Of a stretch of DNA of 64,000 nt, positions 33,491 to 43,611 are shown piece by piece (position 1 is the stretch's first letter; each line of letters opens with the position of its first letter). This stretch comes from Bacillus luti (GTDB taxonomy: Bacteria; Bacillota; Bacilli; Bacillales; Bacillaceae_G), in contig NZ_MACI01000089.1 in NCBI RefSeq assembly GCF_001884105.1, forward strand, positions 1-64,000. Reading direction: 5' to 3'. Under the pieces are notes generated by a model that saw only the letters and a list, made by a program, of their open reading frames with translations, was not told the DNA's origin and ran no database searches. The position numbers and the translations under genes were made by a program.

Positions 33491-35719
33491 TTAAATCACT
33501 GTATTGAAGTCATTTGATTTAGGCGGAGAAGCTGCTTTTTTCATAAGTGCTTCCCATAAGTGTACGGATTTCTTCCATTCGGCTGCGGTCTGGCCCTTTT
33601 GGTACATAGCGTTCTCATAACTGAAAGTAAGTTGTTGCATATCGGCCGAGTTGTAAAGTGTATCGATGTGGAGAGCGTATTCTCGGAATGTTTGACTTTC
33701 ACCCCGTGGTATGCCAATTCTCGCAAATTGTTTTAAAAGTGCACCGTAAGCCTTTGGGTAAACAGCATCATCTTTTCGGTATTTATAGAAATGAATAATA
33801 AAAAAAGTAATCCATTTCATTCTAGTAATGAAGAGAATGTATCCCATGATACTAACCGGTATCATAGAGAGGAATACGTACCACCAAGAAAAACTAGTTT
33901 TAGAATTTGTAATCTTTTTAGTAGAGGATTCCTCTGTATTTTCTATTAAACTTTTGAGTTTTGCTTCATTATTCCGCTCGTGCGTTTGCGCATTTTGAGA
34001 ATTAGTTTCTTCGCTATTTTGTGAAGCAGGAGCAGGAGTATTATTTGTGAAATTATAGGGATTTGTAAATCCTTTTGTTGGTTCGAATGGAATCCATCCG
34101 TATCCTGGAAAATAAACTTCGACCCAAGAGTGTGCATTATTGTTCGCGATTTTATAAACATTTTCACCTTCAGCACTAGCACTTGTATTCTCGGGAGTTC
34201 CTTCTGTAAATCCTTTTACCCAACGGGCAGGAATCCCAGCAGAACGAAGTAGCACAATCATAGACGTCGAAAAATTATTACAGTAGCCGCTTTTCGTATC
34301 GAAAAGGAATTGATCTACATAATCTTGGTTTTTGGCAGGGAATAAGACATTCGTTGTTTCATATACAAAAGAGTTGTCTGTGAAGTACTTTTCAATAGCT
34401 AATACTTTATCATACCGGTTGTCTTTATCATTTGTAAGATTGGCAGCCAAGTCTTTTATTCGCTGTGGTAACGATTCAGGAAGTTGTGTGTACTTTGCCA
34501 TGAAATAAGAACTTGTTTCATGCCCTTCATTCGTATTTACAGCTTTCAAGCTTTCTATGGGAAACTCTGGGATCTCATATGTTACCTTATACGAATTTAA
34601 AGTAGTAGAAGAGTCTCCGTGCATCGTATAGATTTTTTCTGAAAATGGGTCAACGCTGTATGATACATCAGAAGAAGCCTCAACTGATATCAATCCCGCT
34701 GGATAGGTAAGGTGAGGAGTACTTTTTTGCATAGTGATTGTTGCTTCGGTTGTCTCTGTTTTTGTATTTTGTTCGTACCAGCTCACGACATCGTTTTTAT
34801 TTTTAAAAGAAACCTTCTTCGGATTTTCAGAAACCTCCCAGCCTTTTCCTGTATAAAAATCTTTCGTTTCTACTCTCCAATATTGTTTGTTTTGTGTTTG
34901 TGCTGTAAAAACAATTGTATTATCTGCTTTAAAGGGACCGCCTAATTGCGAGTCATCTAAACCATACCCAACTGTAGAAACTTCTTTTTCTTTACTTGTT
35001 TCGGATGTGTTGAATTTAAAAAAATCCATTGGGTTTGGCCATTGAGGACCAAATTTTGGAGCAAAGTATGCGATGGTTACTGACAATACAATAAATAGTG
35101 TAAGAGGTTTAAGTAATTTTGAGATTTCTCTAGCATAATTTTGTAAGTGTTCCATCTCTTTTATTCGGTCTATTTGAAGAAGACTAAGCATAAAAAAGCC
35201 GATGACAACAGTACGAATAATAGCGTAGTTTGCATTGTATAAATGTAAGTTATGAAAAGTTACGATATAAATAATAGTTAATACAAGAAATAACAACCCA
35301 CGTTTTTTATGAATCGTCCAAAAAGAGGTGAAAGAACTCAAAAACCAAAATGATAGAAAAAATAAAACTGTTGGAAAAACTGGCGAAATATCTAATAAAT
35401 TCCCCTGAAAAAACAGGAAGGAATTGCGAGACATATCAGAAAAAAATGTCGTTAGCCAAGATGGATTTATAAAAGATTTTTTATAATATAAGGAATGAAT
35501 GATGAATAATATTGTGACAATCTTTATTGGAATCTGCCACCGTGTTTGAAAAAAAGAGAGAGTGGAGCAAAGTCCAATAAATAGTACGAAAATATCTAAT
35601 CTACCTACGTTTGTAATACCTACAAGGGGTCTTAACCATTCTAGTAAAAGAAGAAATACACATACATGCATGAAAGATCTGTTCATATCCCGTTTGTATT
35701 TTGTTTGTAATGTTATCAT
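33491..35719 (-). CDS. TgpA-like membrane transglutaminase-domain protein
   Basis: A 742-residue protein: about six N-terminal membrane helices (to residue ~225), a long outside region with a transglutaminase-like cysteine protease core, one helix near residue 610-630, and a cytosolic C-terminal domain. The catalytic triad is visible as Cys in SGYCNNFSTSM, His in NNAHSWVEVYF and Asp/Glu in WIPFEPTKGF. This layout matches DUF3488/transglutaminase/DUF4129 proteins and B. subtilis YebA. It is last in an operon of MoxR, DUF58 and transglutaminase genes and overlaps the DUF58 gene by 4 bases. The natural substrate is unknown. Confidence 0.9.
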   Translation of the reverse strand: MITLQTKYKRDMNRSFMHVCVFLLLLEWLRPLVGITNVGRLDIFVLFIGLCSTLSFFQTRWQIPIKIVTILFIIHSLYYKKSFINPSWLTTFFSDMSRNSFLFFQGNLLDISPVFPTVLFFLSFWFLSSFTSFWTIHKKRGLLFLVLTIIYIVTFHNLHLYNANYAIIRTVVIGFFMLSLLQIDRIKEMEHLQNYAREISKLLKPLTLFIVLSVTIAYFAPKFGPQWPNPMDFFKFNTSETSKEKEVSTVGYGLDDSQLGGPFKADNTIVFTAQTQNKQYWRVETKDFYTGKGWEVSENPKKVSFKNKNDVVSWYEQNTKTETTEATITMQKSTPHLTYPAGLISVEASSDVSYSVDPFSEKIYTMHGDSSTTLNSYKVTYEIPEFPIESLKAVNTNEGHETSSYFMAKYTQLPESLPQRIKDLAANLTNDKDNRYDKVLAIEKYFTDNSFVYETTNVLFPAKNQDYVDQFLFDTKSGYCNNFSTSMIVLLRSAGIPARWVKGFTEGTPENTSASAEGENVYKIANNNAHSWVEVYFPGYGWIPFEPTKGFTNPYNFTNNTPAPASQNSEETNSQNAQTHERNNEAKLKSLIENTEESSTKKITNSKTSFSWWYVFLSMIPVSIMGYILFITRMKWITFFIIHFYKYRKDDAVYPKAYGALLKQFARIGIPRGESQTFREYALHIDTLYNSADMQQLTFSYENAMYQKGQTAAEWKKSVHLWEALMKKAASPPKSNDFNTVI

Positions 35720-36930
35720 TTGCTCACCTCAAAAAACACGTTTGTATACTGGTTTTCATAAACCACGTTTACAAATATTTTTCGTTTTTGTAGAGTTTCT
35801 AGTATACTTATTTCTCGATACGAGAGTTGGTTTGCTTTTTCTTTCACGACAAACACCATTAATTTTCTATTTTTTGTAGCAGCACATTCAGCCGCCTTTT
35901 GAATATCGGATGAAAGATCGCTTGTCACGAGTATAATCGTGACGGGCTGATACATTTTTCTTAATTCCATTTCTACACTCTGGGAGAGCGGGAATACACT
36001 GTCTGCTTGTACTTTCGCTAAATGAAAAAAGATTTGTTGCAACTGCGTATCTCCATTGTCTAAAGGGAAAATAGTCCGTTCTTTTCCAACAGACACGAAT
36101 GCCGCTGTTGAATTTTGCTTCAAGACAGACCTCACAATAGAGGCAGTAAACGTTACGACTGATTCGAATAGAGGAGACTCAGTTCTGTCCATGAATATCA
36201 TGATATTATGGCTGCGCTGTTGTTCAAATTCTTTCGTCATAATATTGTTTGTTCGTGCAGTTGCTTTCCAATCAATCCACGAAAAGCGATCACCAGGCTT
36301 ATAGTCTCTAACACCGACAGAGACTGTAGAGTTTCTTGCTAAATTTATATTTGCTGAAAGCGCTCCTTGTTCGAAATGATTTTCCAATTGCCGATACGTT
36401 ATATCTACATACTGGGGATAGACTAAAAATGTATCTGGAGCTGAAAAAGTTACTTCTTTCTCCACTATGCCGAATAGATCACCAGTTTTGATACGTACGC
36501 TTGAAAAAGTGTGCTCTCCTCTAGGGATTGTATCAATAACATATTGAAACGAAATATTTCGTTTTACTCCTGGAAAGAGTATTACTTTATTCCTTTTTGT
36601 TTGTCTACAACTTGTGAATTGTGGTGGTAGTTCATCTTCTATAACTAAATAAAGTAAGGGAAAAGGAATTTTTCTTCTTATTGTAATCGTGCTTAAAAAT
36701 GATTCGCCTGCTACATAATCGTTTTGGTTTGTTATTCGTTTTACTTCAGCGTCCCGTAAAGCGTAGAAGGGGAGTAGCAGTGAGTAAAGACCAATAGGAA
36801 TCGTACTGTAAAACAAAAACCAACTTACAAACCCTCCTTGAAGCATGGCGTACACAAATGTTAAGACTAGGAATAAAGGGATTAGTAATAACTTGGTAAC
36901 GTGATAGAGTACTCGTAGTAGCCTTTTCAT
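35716..36930 (-). CDS. DUF58 domain protein (YeaD-like)
   Basis: A 404-residue protein with two N-terminal membrane helices (about 12-50) and a soluble part with the DUF58 core YKPGDRFSWIDWKATAR (about 209-225), followed by a von Willebrand A-like domain with IMIFMDRTES. DUF58 proteins accompany MoxR ATPases and are thought to be their clients in envelope or complex assembly. It overlaps the MoxR gene by one base and the transglutaminase gene by 4. Confidence 0.9.
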   Translation of the reverse strand: MKRLLRVLYHVTKLLLIPLFLVLTFVYAMLQGGFVSWFLFYSTIPIGLYSLLLPFYALRDAEVKRITNQNDYVAGESFLSTITIRRKIPFPLLYLVIEDELPPQFTSCRQTKRNKVILFPGVKRNISFQYVIDTIPRGEHTFSSVRIKTGDLFGIVEKEVTFSAPDTFLVYPQYVDITYRQLENHFEQGALSANINLARNSTVSVGVRDYKPGDRFSWIDWKATARTNNIMTKEFEQQRSHNIMIFMDRTESPLFESVVTFTASIVRSVLKQNSTAAFVSVGKERTIFPLDNGDTQLQQIFFHLAKVQADSVFPLSQSVEMELRKMYQPVTIILVTSDLSSDIQKAAECAATKNRKLMVFVVKEKANQLSYREISILETLQKRKIFVNVVYENQYTNVFFEVSK

Positions 36931-37892
36931 CAGGGGTTCAGCGTCCTTTGATTCGGCACGGCAGTTCGTGCAACGATTTTTGCAATAACTTGTTCTCCTG
37001 TTATTCCTTCAAATTTTGCTTCCATTTTTAGAATGAGTCTGTGAGCTAAAACGTAAGGAGCTAAAAATTTAACATCGTCTGGAATAACATAATTTCTGCC
37101 ATGGATGAATGCATAAGCCTGTGAAGCTTTCATTAAAGCAATTGAGCCGCGTGGACTTGCACCTAGCTGTATAGAACTATAAGAACGGGTCTGATTAACA
37201 AGCTTTACAATGTAATGCTTGATCCCTTTGTCCATGCTTATTTCCCGTACACTTTGTTGTAAATAAAGTAATTCTTCAATTGTAGTAATAGCTTTTAAAT
37301 GGGAGAGTGGACTTGTTTTTTCCATCCGGTTTAAAATTTCAAATTCTTCTTCTGGTGTAGGATATCCCATTTTTAGCTTCAACAAGAAACGATCAAGCTG
37401 AGCTTCTGGTAAAGGATATGTTCCCTCATATTCGACCGGATTTTGTGTAGCCATTACAAAAAATGGCTTTGGTAGCGGTCTTGTAATCCCATCTATTGTG
37501 ATATTGCCTTCCTCCATACTTTCAAGTAAGGCAGATTGTGTCTTTGGAGATGTACGATTAATCTCATCAGCAAGTATAAAATTCCCCATGATTGGTCCAG
37601 GCTTGAACTCAAATTGGAGCTCTTTCGGATTATAAATAGAAACACCTGTTACATCTGACGGTAGTAAATCAGGTGTGAATTGAATTCGCTTGTAATCAGC
37701 ATCAATTGATTTAGAAAGAGCACGTACTAGCATCGTTTTCCCGACACCAGGAACATCTTCTAATAGTACATGACCTTCAGCTAAGAGCGCAGTCAAAGCT
37801 AAAATCGTTTCTTTTCTTTTTCCGACCATTAATTTTTCAATATTGTTGATTATTTTCTCTACAGTGGGATGTAATGAATCAAACTGGGGCAT
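36930..37892 (-). CDS. MoxR-family AAA+ ATPase
   Basis: A 320-residue chaperone-like AAA+ protein. Walker A DVPGVGKTML (about 47-56), Walker B and following LADEINRTSPKTQSALLESM, sensor 1 FVMATQNPVEYEG and arginine finger/sensor 2 region ASPRGSIALMKA. MoxR ATPases activate or assemble VWA-containing partners, here most likely the DUF58 protein. First gene of the three-gene operon. TTAGGAGG precedes the ATG. The order equals B. subtilis yeaC-yeaD-yebA; guaA, which follows there, is not in this place. Confidence 0.9.
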   Translation of the reverse strand: MPQFDSLHPTVEKIINNIEKLMVGKRKETILALTALLAEGHVLLEDVPGVGKTMLVRALSKSIDADYKRIQFTPDLLPSDVTGVSIYNPKELQFEFKPGPIMGNFILADEINRTSPKTQSALLESMEEGNITIDGITRPLPKPFFVMATQNPVEYEGTYPLPEAQLDRFLLKLKMGYPTPEEEFEILNRMEKTSPLSHLKAITTIEELLYLQQSVREISMDKGIKHYIVKLVNQTRSYSSIQLGASPRGSIALMKASQAYAFIHGRNYVIPDDVKFLAPYVLAHRLILKMEAKFEGITGEQVIAKIVARTAVPNQRTLNP

Positions 37893-38198
37893 CGTAATCC
37901 TCCTAATTTTATTATCAATTTCTAATCTATTTAGTGGAAATAGAATGTATCACCCTACTTGCAGGCAGGAAAGATTCTATCTTAAATTCTGAGAATATTC
38001 AGATTATTTATTCCGATTACATCTAGTATAATTGTTTCCTTAACTAAGGGCAATACGGTAAATAATGATTTGTAGTTTTATATGAAACAGGCCTTGATAA
38101 AATAGTATTGTTAAAGAAAAAATTCCTTACATGCAATTTACAACCTTTTCTTTATGGAATTTTTGAAATAATGTCAAAACTCTTTTTCATATTTTTAT

Positions 38199-38231
38199 AA
38201 AAAAACGTAGGAATTTTTCCTGCGTTTTTTC
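38199..38231. terminator. orphan terminator-like hairpin
   Basis: AAAAAACG-AGGAA / TTCCT-CGTTTTTT with a T run. No annotated gene ends here on either strand, so it may close a small RNA or insulate the narG promoter. Confidence 0.55.
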
Positions 38232-38361
38232 TTTTGCAAAATAGTCGATATCTCAAAATATCATTCTCCTAATAATCACGATTAACCATAACCCCCCACA
38301 ACAGAACAAAAGATTTTCTCACAAACTTATTTTCTACTGAATTTTTGACAATCTCTTGAAC

Positions 38362-38404
38362 TGTGCGAAATGTCACATCTGTATTTTACAACCTCTCTTA
38401 TAGT
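38362..38404 (+). promoter_or_regulatory. Fnr-dependent promoter of narGHJI
   Basis: An Fnr/CRP-type palindrome TGTGC-GAAATG-TCACA (38362-38377; one mismatch to TGTGA-N6-TCACA) is followed by a -10 TATAGT at 38399-38404. The predicted start near 38411 puts the box centre at -41.5, the class II activator position. The narG ribosome site follows about 20 bases later. Confidence 0.75.
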
Positions 38405-38443
38405 AAGGGTATGTAAGAGAGACGTATTAAAGGAGTGAACAGT

Positions 38444-41400
38444 ATGAAGAAGAAACCTTCAGCACTAATGAGACGTTTAAAATATTTTTCACCAATAGAT
38501 CGTTATAACGATAACCATACACAAGAAACGTACGAAGATCGTGAATGGGAGAATGTGTACAGAAAGCGTTGGCAGCATGATAAAGTAATTCGTTCTACAC
38601 ATGGTGTGAACTGTACTGGTTCATGTAGCTGGAATATATATGTGAAAGATGGAATTGTAACTTGGGAAGGGCAGGAGCTTAACTATCCGACTACAGGTCC
38701 TGATATGCCTGATTTTGAACCACGAGGATGTCCACGTGGAGCGAGTTTTTCATGGTACATTTATAGTCCACTTCGTGTGAAATATCCGTATGTACGTGGT
38801 GTTCTTTGGAATATGTGGCAAGAAGAACTGCAAAATCACAAGTCACCACTAGATGCTTGGAAAAGCATTGTGGAAAACCCTGAAAAGGCACGTACGTATA
38901 AGCAGGCGCGTGGTAAAGGGGGATTCATTCGTGTGAATTGGGATGAAGTGTTACAACTCGTTTCTGCTTCATTACTTTACACAGTAATGAAATACGGTCC
39001 AGACCGAAATGTTGGTTTTTCACCAATTCCAGCTATGTCGATGTTAAGTCATGCAGCAGGTAGCCGTTTTATGCAACTTATGGGTGGACCGATGCTTAGC
39101 TTCTATGATTGGTACGCAGATTTACCGCCAGCTTCGCCGCAAATTTGGGGGGATCAAACAGATGTACCAGAGAGTAGTGATTGGTATAACTCTGGTTACA
39201 TTATGACATGGGGTTCAAATGTACCGATGACAAGAACGCCAGATGCTCACTTTTTAGCAGAGGTTCGATATAAAGGAACGAAAGTCGTTTCTGTCAGTCC
39301 TGACTTCGCTGAATCTACAAAGTTTGCGGATGAATGGATTAGTGTGAAACAAGGTACAGATGGTGCACTTGCGATGGCAATGGGGCACGTAATCTTACAA
39401 GAATTTTACGTAGATAATCAAGTGGAATATTTCACAAAGTATGCGAAGCAATATACTGATTTTCCTTTCTTTGTCACATTGAAACAAAAAGGAGATCAAT
39501 TCGTTGCGGATCGATTCTTAAATGCTTCTGATATCGGACGCGAAACGAAGTTAGGGGAATGGAAGCCTGTACTTTGGAACGAGAACACGAATGATTTTGC
39601 AACACCTCAAGGCACAATGGGATCACGTTGGGATAACGAAAAGAAATGGAACTTACGTTTAGAAGATGAACAAACAGGTGAAAAGATTGATCCACGTCTT
39701 TCTTTACTTGGAATGGAAGATGCGGTTGGAACGGTACAAATTCCGTACTTCTCTGATGATGGAAATAAAGTATTAGAACGTACAATTCCAGTGAAAAAGG
39801 TTATGACAGAAGAAGGCGAAGTGTTCGTTACAACTGTATACGACTTAACGTTAGCAAATTACGGAGTGAACCGAGGACTTGGTGGACAAGAACCGAAAGA
39901 CTTCAATGATGATATGCCGTTTACACCTGCATGGCAAGAGAAAATGACGGGAGTGAAGCGAGAGCTTATTGTTCAAATTGCTCGTGAGTTCGCACAAAAT
40001 GCTGTTGATACAAATGGTCGTTCCATGATTATTGTTGGAGCTGGTATTAACCATTGGTTTAACTCTGATACGATTTATCGCGCTGTTTTAAATCTTGTTC
40101 TTCTTGTTGGGGCACAAGGTGTAAATGGCGGCGGTTGGGCGCATTATGTTGGTCAAGAAAAATTACGACCAGCAGAAGGGTGGCAAACAATCGCGATGGC
40201 AAAAGATTGGCAAGGGCCACCGAAATTACAAAATGGTACTTCATTCTTCTATTTCGTAACAGATCAATGGCGTTATGAAGATACACCAGTTGGACATTTA
40301 GCATCACCAATTGAAGGTAACTCTCGTTATCAACATCACGGTGATTACAACGTATTAGCGGCACGACTTGGCTGGTTACCTTCTTATCCGACATTCGAGA
40401 AAAACGGAATTGAATTATATAAAGAAGCTGTTGCTGCTGGTGCAACGACGCAAGAAGAAATCGGAAAATACGTTGCGCAAAAACTAAAAGAAAAAGAATT
40501 GAAATTTGCGATTGAAGATCCTGATAATAAAAACAACTTCCCGCGCAACTTATTCGTTTGGCGTGCGAACTTAATTTCAAGTTCTGGTAAAGGACACGAA
40601 TATTTCTTAAAACATTTATTAGGTACAACAAACGGATTAATGAATGATGATAGTGATTCAATACGACCGGAAGAAATTAAGTGGCATGAAGAAGCACCAG
40701 AAGGGAAATTAGATTTACTCATTAATTTAGATTTCCGTATGGCTGGAACAGCGCTTTATTCTGATATCGTCTTACCTGCTTCAACTTGGTATGAGAAGCA
40801 CGATTTGAGTAGTACAGATATGCATCCATTTGTGCATCCGTTTAACCCAGCAATCGGTTCACCGTGGGAAGCACGCTCTGACTGGGATATTTTCACGGCT
40901 CTTTCTAAAGCTGTGTCAGATTTAGCGAAGAAAATCGATCTTGAGCCAATGAAAGAAGTCGTTGCAACACCACTTCTTCACGATACACCGCAAGAATTAG
41001 CGCAACCACTTGGCAAGATTAAAGATTGGAGCAAAGGCGAGTGTGAACCAATCCCAGGTAAAACGATGCCGCAAATTCATGTTGTCGAAAGGGATTATAA
41101 AACGATTTATGACAAAATGACTGCACTAGGACCAAATGCCGGAAAACAACCGATTGGTACGAAAGGGATTTCTTGGTCTGCGGAAAAAGAATATGAGCAA
41201 TTAAAGAGTCGATTAGGAGTCGTTCGAACGGATTCTATTGCGAAAGGTTGCCCAGATATAAAAGAAGCAATTAATGCTGCTGAGGCGGTATTAACACTTT
41301 CTTCTACAACAAACGGTCATATGGCTGTAAAAGCGTGGGAAGCACTTGAAAAACAAACAGATTTAAAATTGCGTGATTTAGCAGAAGAACGTGAAGAAGA

Positions 41401-42127
41401 ATGCTTCACATTTGAGCAAATTACAGCACAGCCAAAAACAGTAATTACTTCTCCAGCTTTCACAGGTTCTGAAAAAGGTGGACGCCGTTACTCACCATTT
41501 ACAACAAATGTGGAACGTCTTATTCCTTGGAGAACGATAACTGGTCGACAATCTTTCTACTTAGACCATGACATGATGAAAGAATTTGGTGAAACGATGG
41601 CAACATTCAAACCAATTCTGCAACATAAACCGTTCCGTAAATCACGGCCTGAAGTAGAGGGAAAAGAGATTACATTAAACTATTTAACACCGCATAATAA
41701 GTGGTCGATTCATAGTATGTACTTTGATTCATTACCGATGTTAACGCTGTTTAGAGGTGGTCCAACTGTTTGGATGAATAAAGATGACGCTGCAGAAGCT
41801 GGCGTTGCAGATAATGATTGGATTGAATGCTTTAACCGTAACGGTGTTGTTGTAGCACGTGCTGTTGTAACGCACCGTATACCGAGAGGAATGGCATTTA
41901 TGCACCATGCGCAAGATCGTCACATTAACGTACCTGGTACGAAATTAACAAGTAATCGCGGGGGAACGCATAATAGTCCGACTCGAATTCACGTGAAACC
42001 GACACATATGATTGGTGGGTATGGTCAATTAAGTTATGGATTTAACTATTATGGTCCAACTGGAAACCAGCGCGACTTAAACGTTGTAATTCGCAAACTG
42101 AAGGAGGTAGATTGGCTTGAAGATTAA
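38444..42127 (+). CDS. narG: respiratory nitrate reductase alpha subunit
   Basis: The catalytic molybdenum subunit that reduces nitrate to nitrite on the inner face of the membrane. The 1227-residue length is typical. The [4Fe-4S] FS0 ligands appear as His53, Cys57, Cys61 and Cys95 (STHGVNCTGSC, then EPRGCPRG), and the Mo-ligand Asp is Asp226 in YDWYADLPPA. Late motifs such as RGGTHNSPTRIHVKPTHM bind the molybdopterin guanine dinucleotides. The ATG at 38444 follows AAAGGAG; the in-frame GTG at 38435 overlaps that site. No twin-arginine signal, as expected for NarG. narH overlaps by 11 bases. Confidence 0.97.
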   Translation: MKKKPSALMRRLKYFSPIDRYNDNHTQETYEDREWENVYRKRWQHDKVIRSTHGVNCTGSCSWNIYVKDGIVTWEGQELNYPTTGPDMPDFEPRGCPRGASFSWYIYSPLRVKYPYVRGVLWNMWQEELQNHKSPLDAWKSIVENPEKARTYKQARGKGGFIRVNWDEVLQLVSASLLYTVMKYGPDRNVGFSPIPAMSMLSHAAGSRFMQLMGGPMLSFYDWYADLPPASPQIWGDQTDVPESSDWYNSGYIMTWGSNVPMTRTPDAHFLAEVRYKGTKVVSVSPDFAESTKFADEWISVKQGTDGALAMAMGHVILQEFYVDNQVEYFTKYAKQYTDFPFFVTLKQKGDQFVADRFLNASDIGRETKLGEWKPVLWNENTNDFATPQGTMGSRWDNEKKWNLRLEDEQTGEKIDPRLSLLGMEDAVGTVQIPYFSDDGNKVLERTIPVKKVMTEEGEVFVTTVYDLTLANYGVNRGLGGQEPKDFNDDMPFTPAWQEKMTGVKRELIVQIAREFAQNAVDTNGRSMIIVGAGINHWFNSDTIYRAVLNLVLLVGAQGVNGGGWAHYVGQEKLRPAEGWQTIAMAKDWQGPPKLQNGTSFFYFVTDQWRYEDTPVGHLASPIEGNSRYQHHGDYNVLAARLGWLPSYPTFEKNGIELYKEAVAAGATTQEEIGKYVAQKLKEKELKFAIEDPDNKNNFPRNLFVWRANLISSSGKGHEYFLKHLLGTTNGLMNDDSDSIRPEEIKWHEEAPEGKLDLLINLDFRMAGTALYSDIVLPASTWYEKHDLSSTDMHPFVHPFNPAIGSPWEARSDWDIFTALSKAVSDLAKKIDLEPMKEVVATPLLHDTPQELAQPLGKIKDWSKGECEPIPGKTMPQIHVVERDYKTIYDKMTALGPNAGKQPIGTKGISWSAEKEYEQLKSRLGVVRTDSIAKGCPDIKEAINAAEAVLTLSSTTNGHMAVKAWEALEKQTDLKLRDLAEEREEECFTFEQITAQPKTVITSPAFTGSEKGGRRYSPFTTNVERLIPWRTITGRQSFYLDHDMMKEFGETMATFKPILQHKPFRKSRPEVEGKEITLNYLTPHNKWSIHSMYFDSLPMLTLFRGGPTVWMNKDDAAEAGVADNDWIECFNRNGVVVARAVVTHRIPRGMAFMHHAQDRHINVPGTKLTSNRGGTHNSPTRIHVKPTHMIGGYGQLSYGFNYYGPTGNQRDLNVVIRKLKEVDWLED

Positions 42128-43592
42128 AGCGCAAGTCGGAATGGTAATGAACTTAGATAAATGCATCGGCTGCCACACTTGTAGCGTAACATGCAAAAAC
42201 ACCTGGACAAATCGTCCAGGTGCTGAATATATGTACTTCAATAACGTAGAAACGAAACCCGGAATTGGTTATCCGAAGCAATGGGAAGACCAAGAGAAAT
42301 ACAAAGGCGGCTGGGAATTGAAAAATGGTGACCTTCAACTGAAATCCGGTTCGAAAATGAAGCGTCTTATGAATATTTTCCACAATCCAGATCAACCAAC
42401 AATTGATGATTACTTTGAACCTTGGAACTATGATTATGAGACGTTAACGAATAGCCCGCAGCGTAAGCATCAGCCAGTTGCTCGTCCGAAATCAGCAATT
42501 ACAGGCGAATTTATCGACAAAATTGAATGGGGTCCAAACTGGGAAGATGATTTAGCTGGTGGACATATAACAGGATTACAAGATCCGAACGTAAAGAAAA
42601 TGGAAGAAGAAATTAAAACGGATTTTGAAAATGTCTTTATGATGTATTTACCACGTATATGCGAACATTGTATGAATCCATCTTGTGTATCTTCTTGTCC
42701 ATCTGGTGCGATGTATAAACGTGAAGAAGATGGGATTGTTCTTGTAGATCAAAATGCATGTCGCGCATGGAGATTCTGCGTATCTTCTTGTCCATATAAA
42801 AAAGTGTATTTTAACTGGCAAACGAATAAAGCTGAAAAATGTACAATGTGCTTCCCGCGTATTGAAGCTGGTATGCCAACAATTTGTTCAGAAACATGTG
42901 TAGGACGTATCAGGTATATTGGGGTAATACTATACGACGCTGACAAAGTAAAAGAAGCGGCTTCTGTTGAAGATGAAAAAGATTTATATGAATCTCAGCT
43001 TACTGTTTTCCTAGATCCAAATGATCCAGAAGTAGCGGCTGAAGCGAAAAAACAAGGCATTCCTGAAGAATGGATTAAAGCGGCACAACAGTCGCCAATC
43101 TATAAAATGATTATCGATTGGAAAATTGCTCTGCCTCTTCATCCAGAGTATCGTACAATGCCGATGGTTTGGTATATCCCGCCGCTTAGCCCAATTATGA
43201 ACATGGTGGAAGGAAAAGGTAGTAACTGGAAAGCAGAAGAGATTTTCCCTGCTATTGATAATATGCGTATTCCAATTCAATATTTAGCGAATTTACTCAC
43301 TGCAGGGGATGAATCACATATTCGTCTTACATTGAAGAAAATGGCCGTTATGCGAACGCATATGAGAGCATTGCAGATTAATAAAGAACCAAATGAAGCT
43401 GTATTAAAAGAACTTGGCTTAACGAAACAGGATGTAGAAGAGATGTATCGTCTTCTTGCTATCGCGAAATATAAAGATCGTTTTGTCATCCCGACGTCTC
43501 ACCGCGAACAAGTTGCAGATTTATATAGCGAACAAGGAAGCTGTGGCCTTTCCTTCACAGGTGGTCCAGGCTCTTGTATGACAATTTCTTAA
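42117..43592 (+). CDS. narH: respiratory nitrate reductase beta subunit
   Basis: The electron-transfer subunit passing electrons from NarI haem to NarG. The 491-residue protein has four Cys clusters: CIGCHTCSVTC (Cys16-26), CEHCMNPSCVSSC, CRAWRFCVSSC and CTMCFPRIEAGMPTICSETC. The Trp in the third cluster in place of Cys gives the family's [3Fe-4S] centre. The start is TTG 42117, nine bases after AAGGAGGT, inside the end of narG, so translation is coupled. The order narGHJI is standard. Confidence 0.97.
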   Translation: MKIKAQVGMVMNLDKCIGCHTCSVTCKNTWTNRPGAEYMYFNNVETKPGIGYPKQWEDQEKYKGGWELKNGDLQLKSGSKMKRLMNIFHNPDQPTIDDYFEPWNYDYETLTNSPQRKHQPVARPKSAITGEFIDKIEWGPNWEDDLAGGHITGLQDPNVKKMEEEIKTDFENVFMMYLPRICEHCMNPSCVSSCPSGAMYKREEDGIVLVDQNACRAWRFCVSSCPYKKVYFNWQTNKAEKCTMCFPRIEAGMPTICSETCVGRIRYIGVILYDADKVKEAASVEDEKDLYESQLTVFLDPNDPEVAAEAKKQGIPEEWIKAAQQSPIYKMIIDWKIALPLHPEYRTMPMVWYIPPLSPIMNMVEGKGSNWKAEEIFPAIDNMRIPIQYLANLLTAGDESHIRLTLKKMAVMRTHMRALQINKEPNEAVLKELGLTKQDVEEMYRLLAIAKYKDRFVIPTSHREQVADLYSEQGSCGLSFTGGPGSCMTIS

Positions 43593-43611
43593 ATAAAGGG
43601 GGCAGAAAATT

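Larger units (their letters stand above)
37893..38443. promoter_or_regulatory. 551-bp intergenic region between the MoxR operon and narG
   Basis: No protein gene was seen. The left part should hold the promoter of the minus-strand MoxR operon. A free-standing hairpin with T run lies at 38199-38231. The Fnr site and -10 for narG lie at the right end. Between about 38040 and 38200 the DNA is very AT-rich and could encode a short RNA ending at the hairpin, but no clear promoter was found. Confidence 0.5.

Noticed and set aside
40059-40661. Antisense frame of 200 codons inside narG
   Set aside because: Shadow of a conserved gene; no ribosome site, composition unlike protein.
42760-42800. Cys replaced by Trp in the third cluster of NarH
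   Set aside because: This is the normal family arrangement for the [3Fe-4S] centre, not a mutation.
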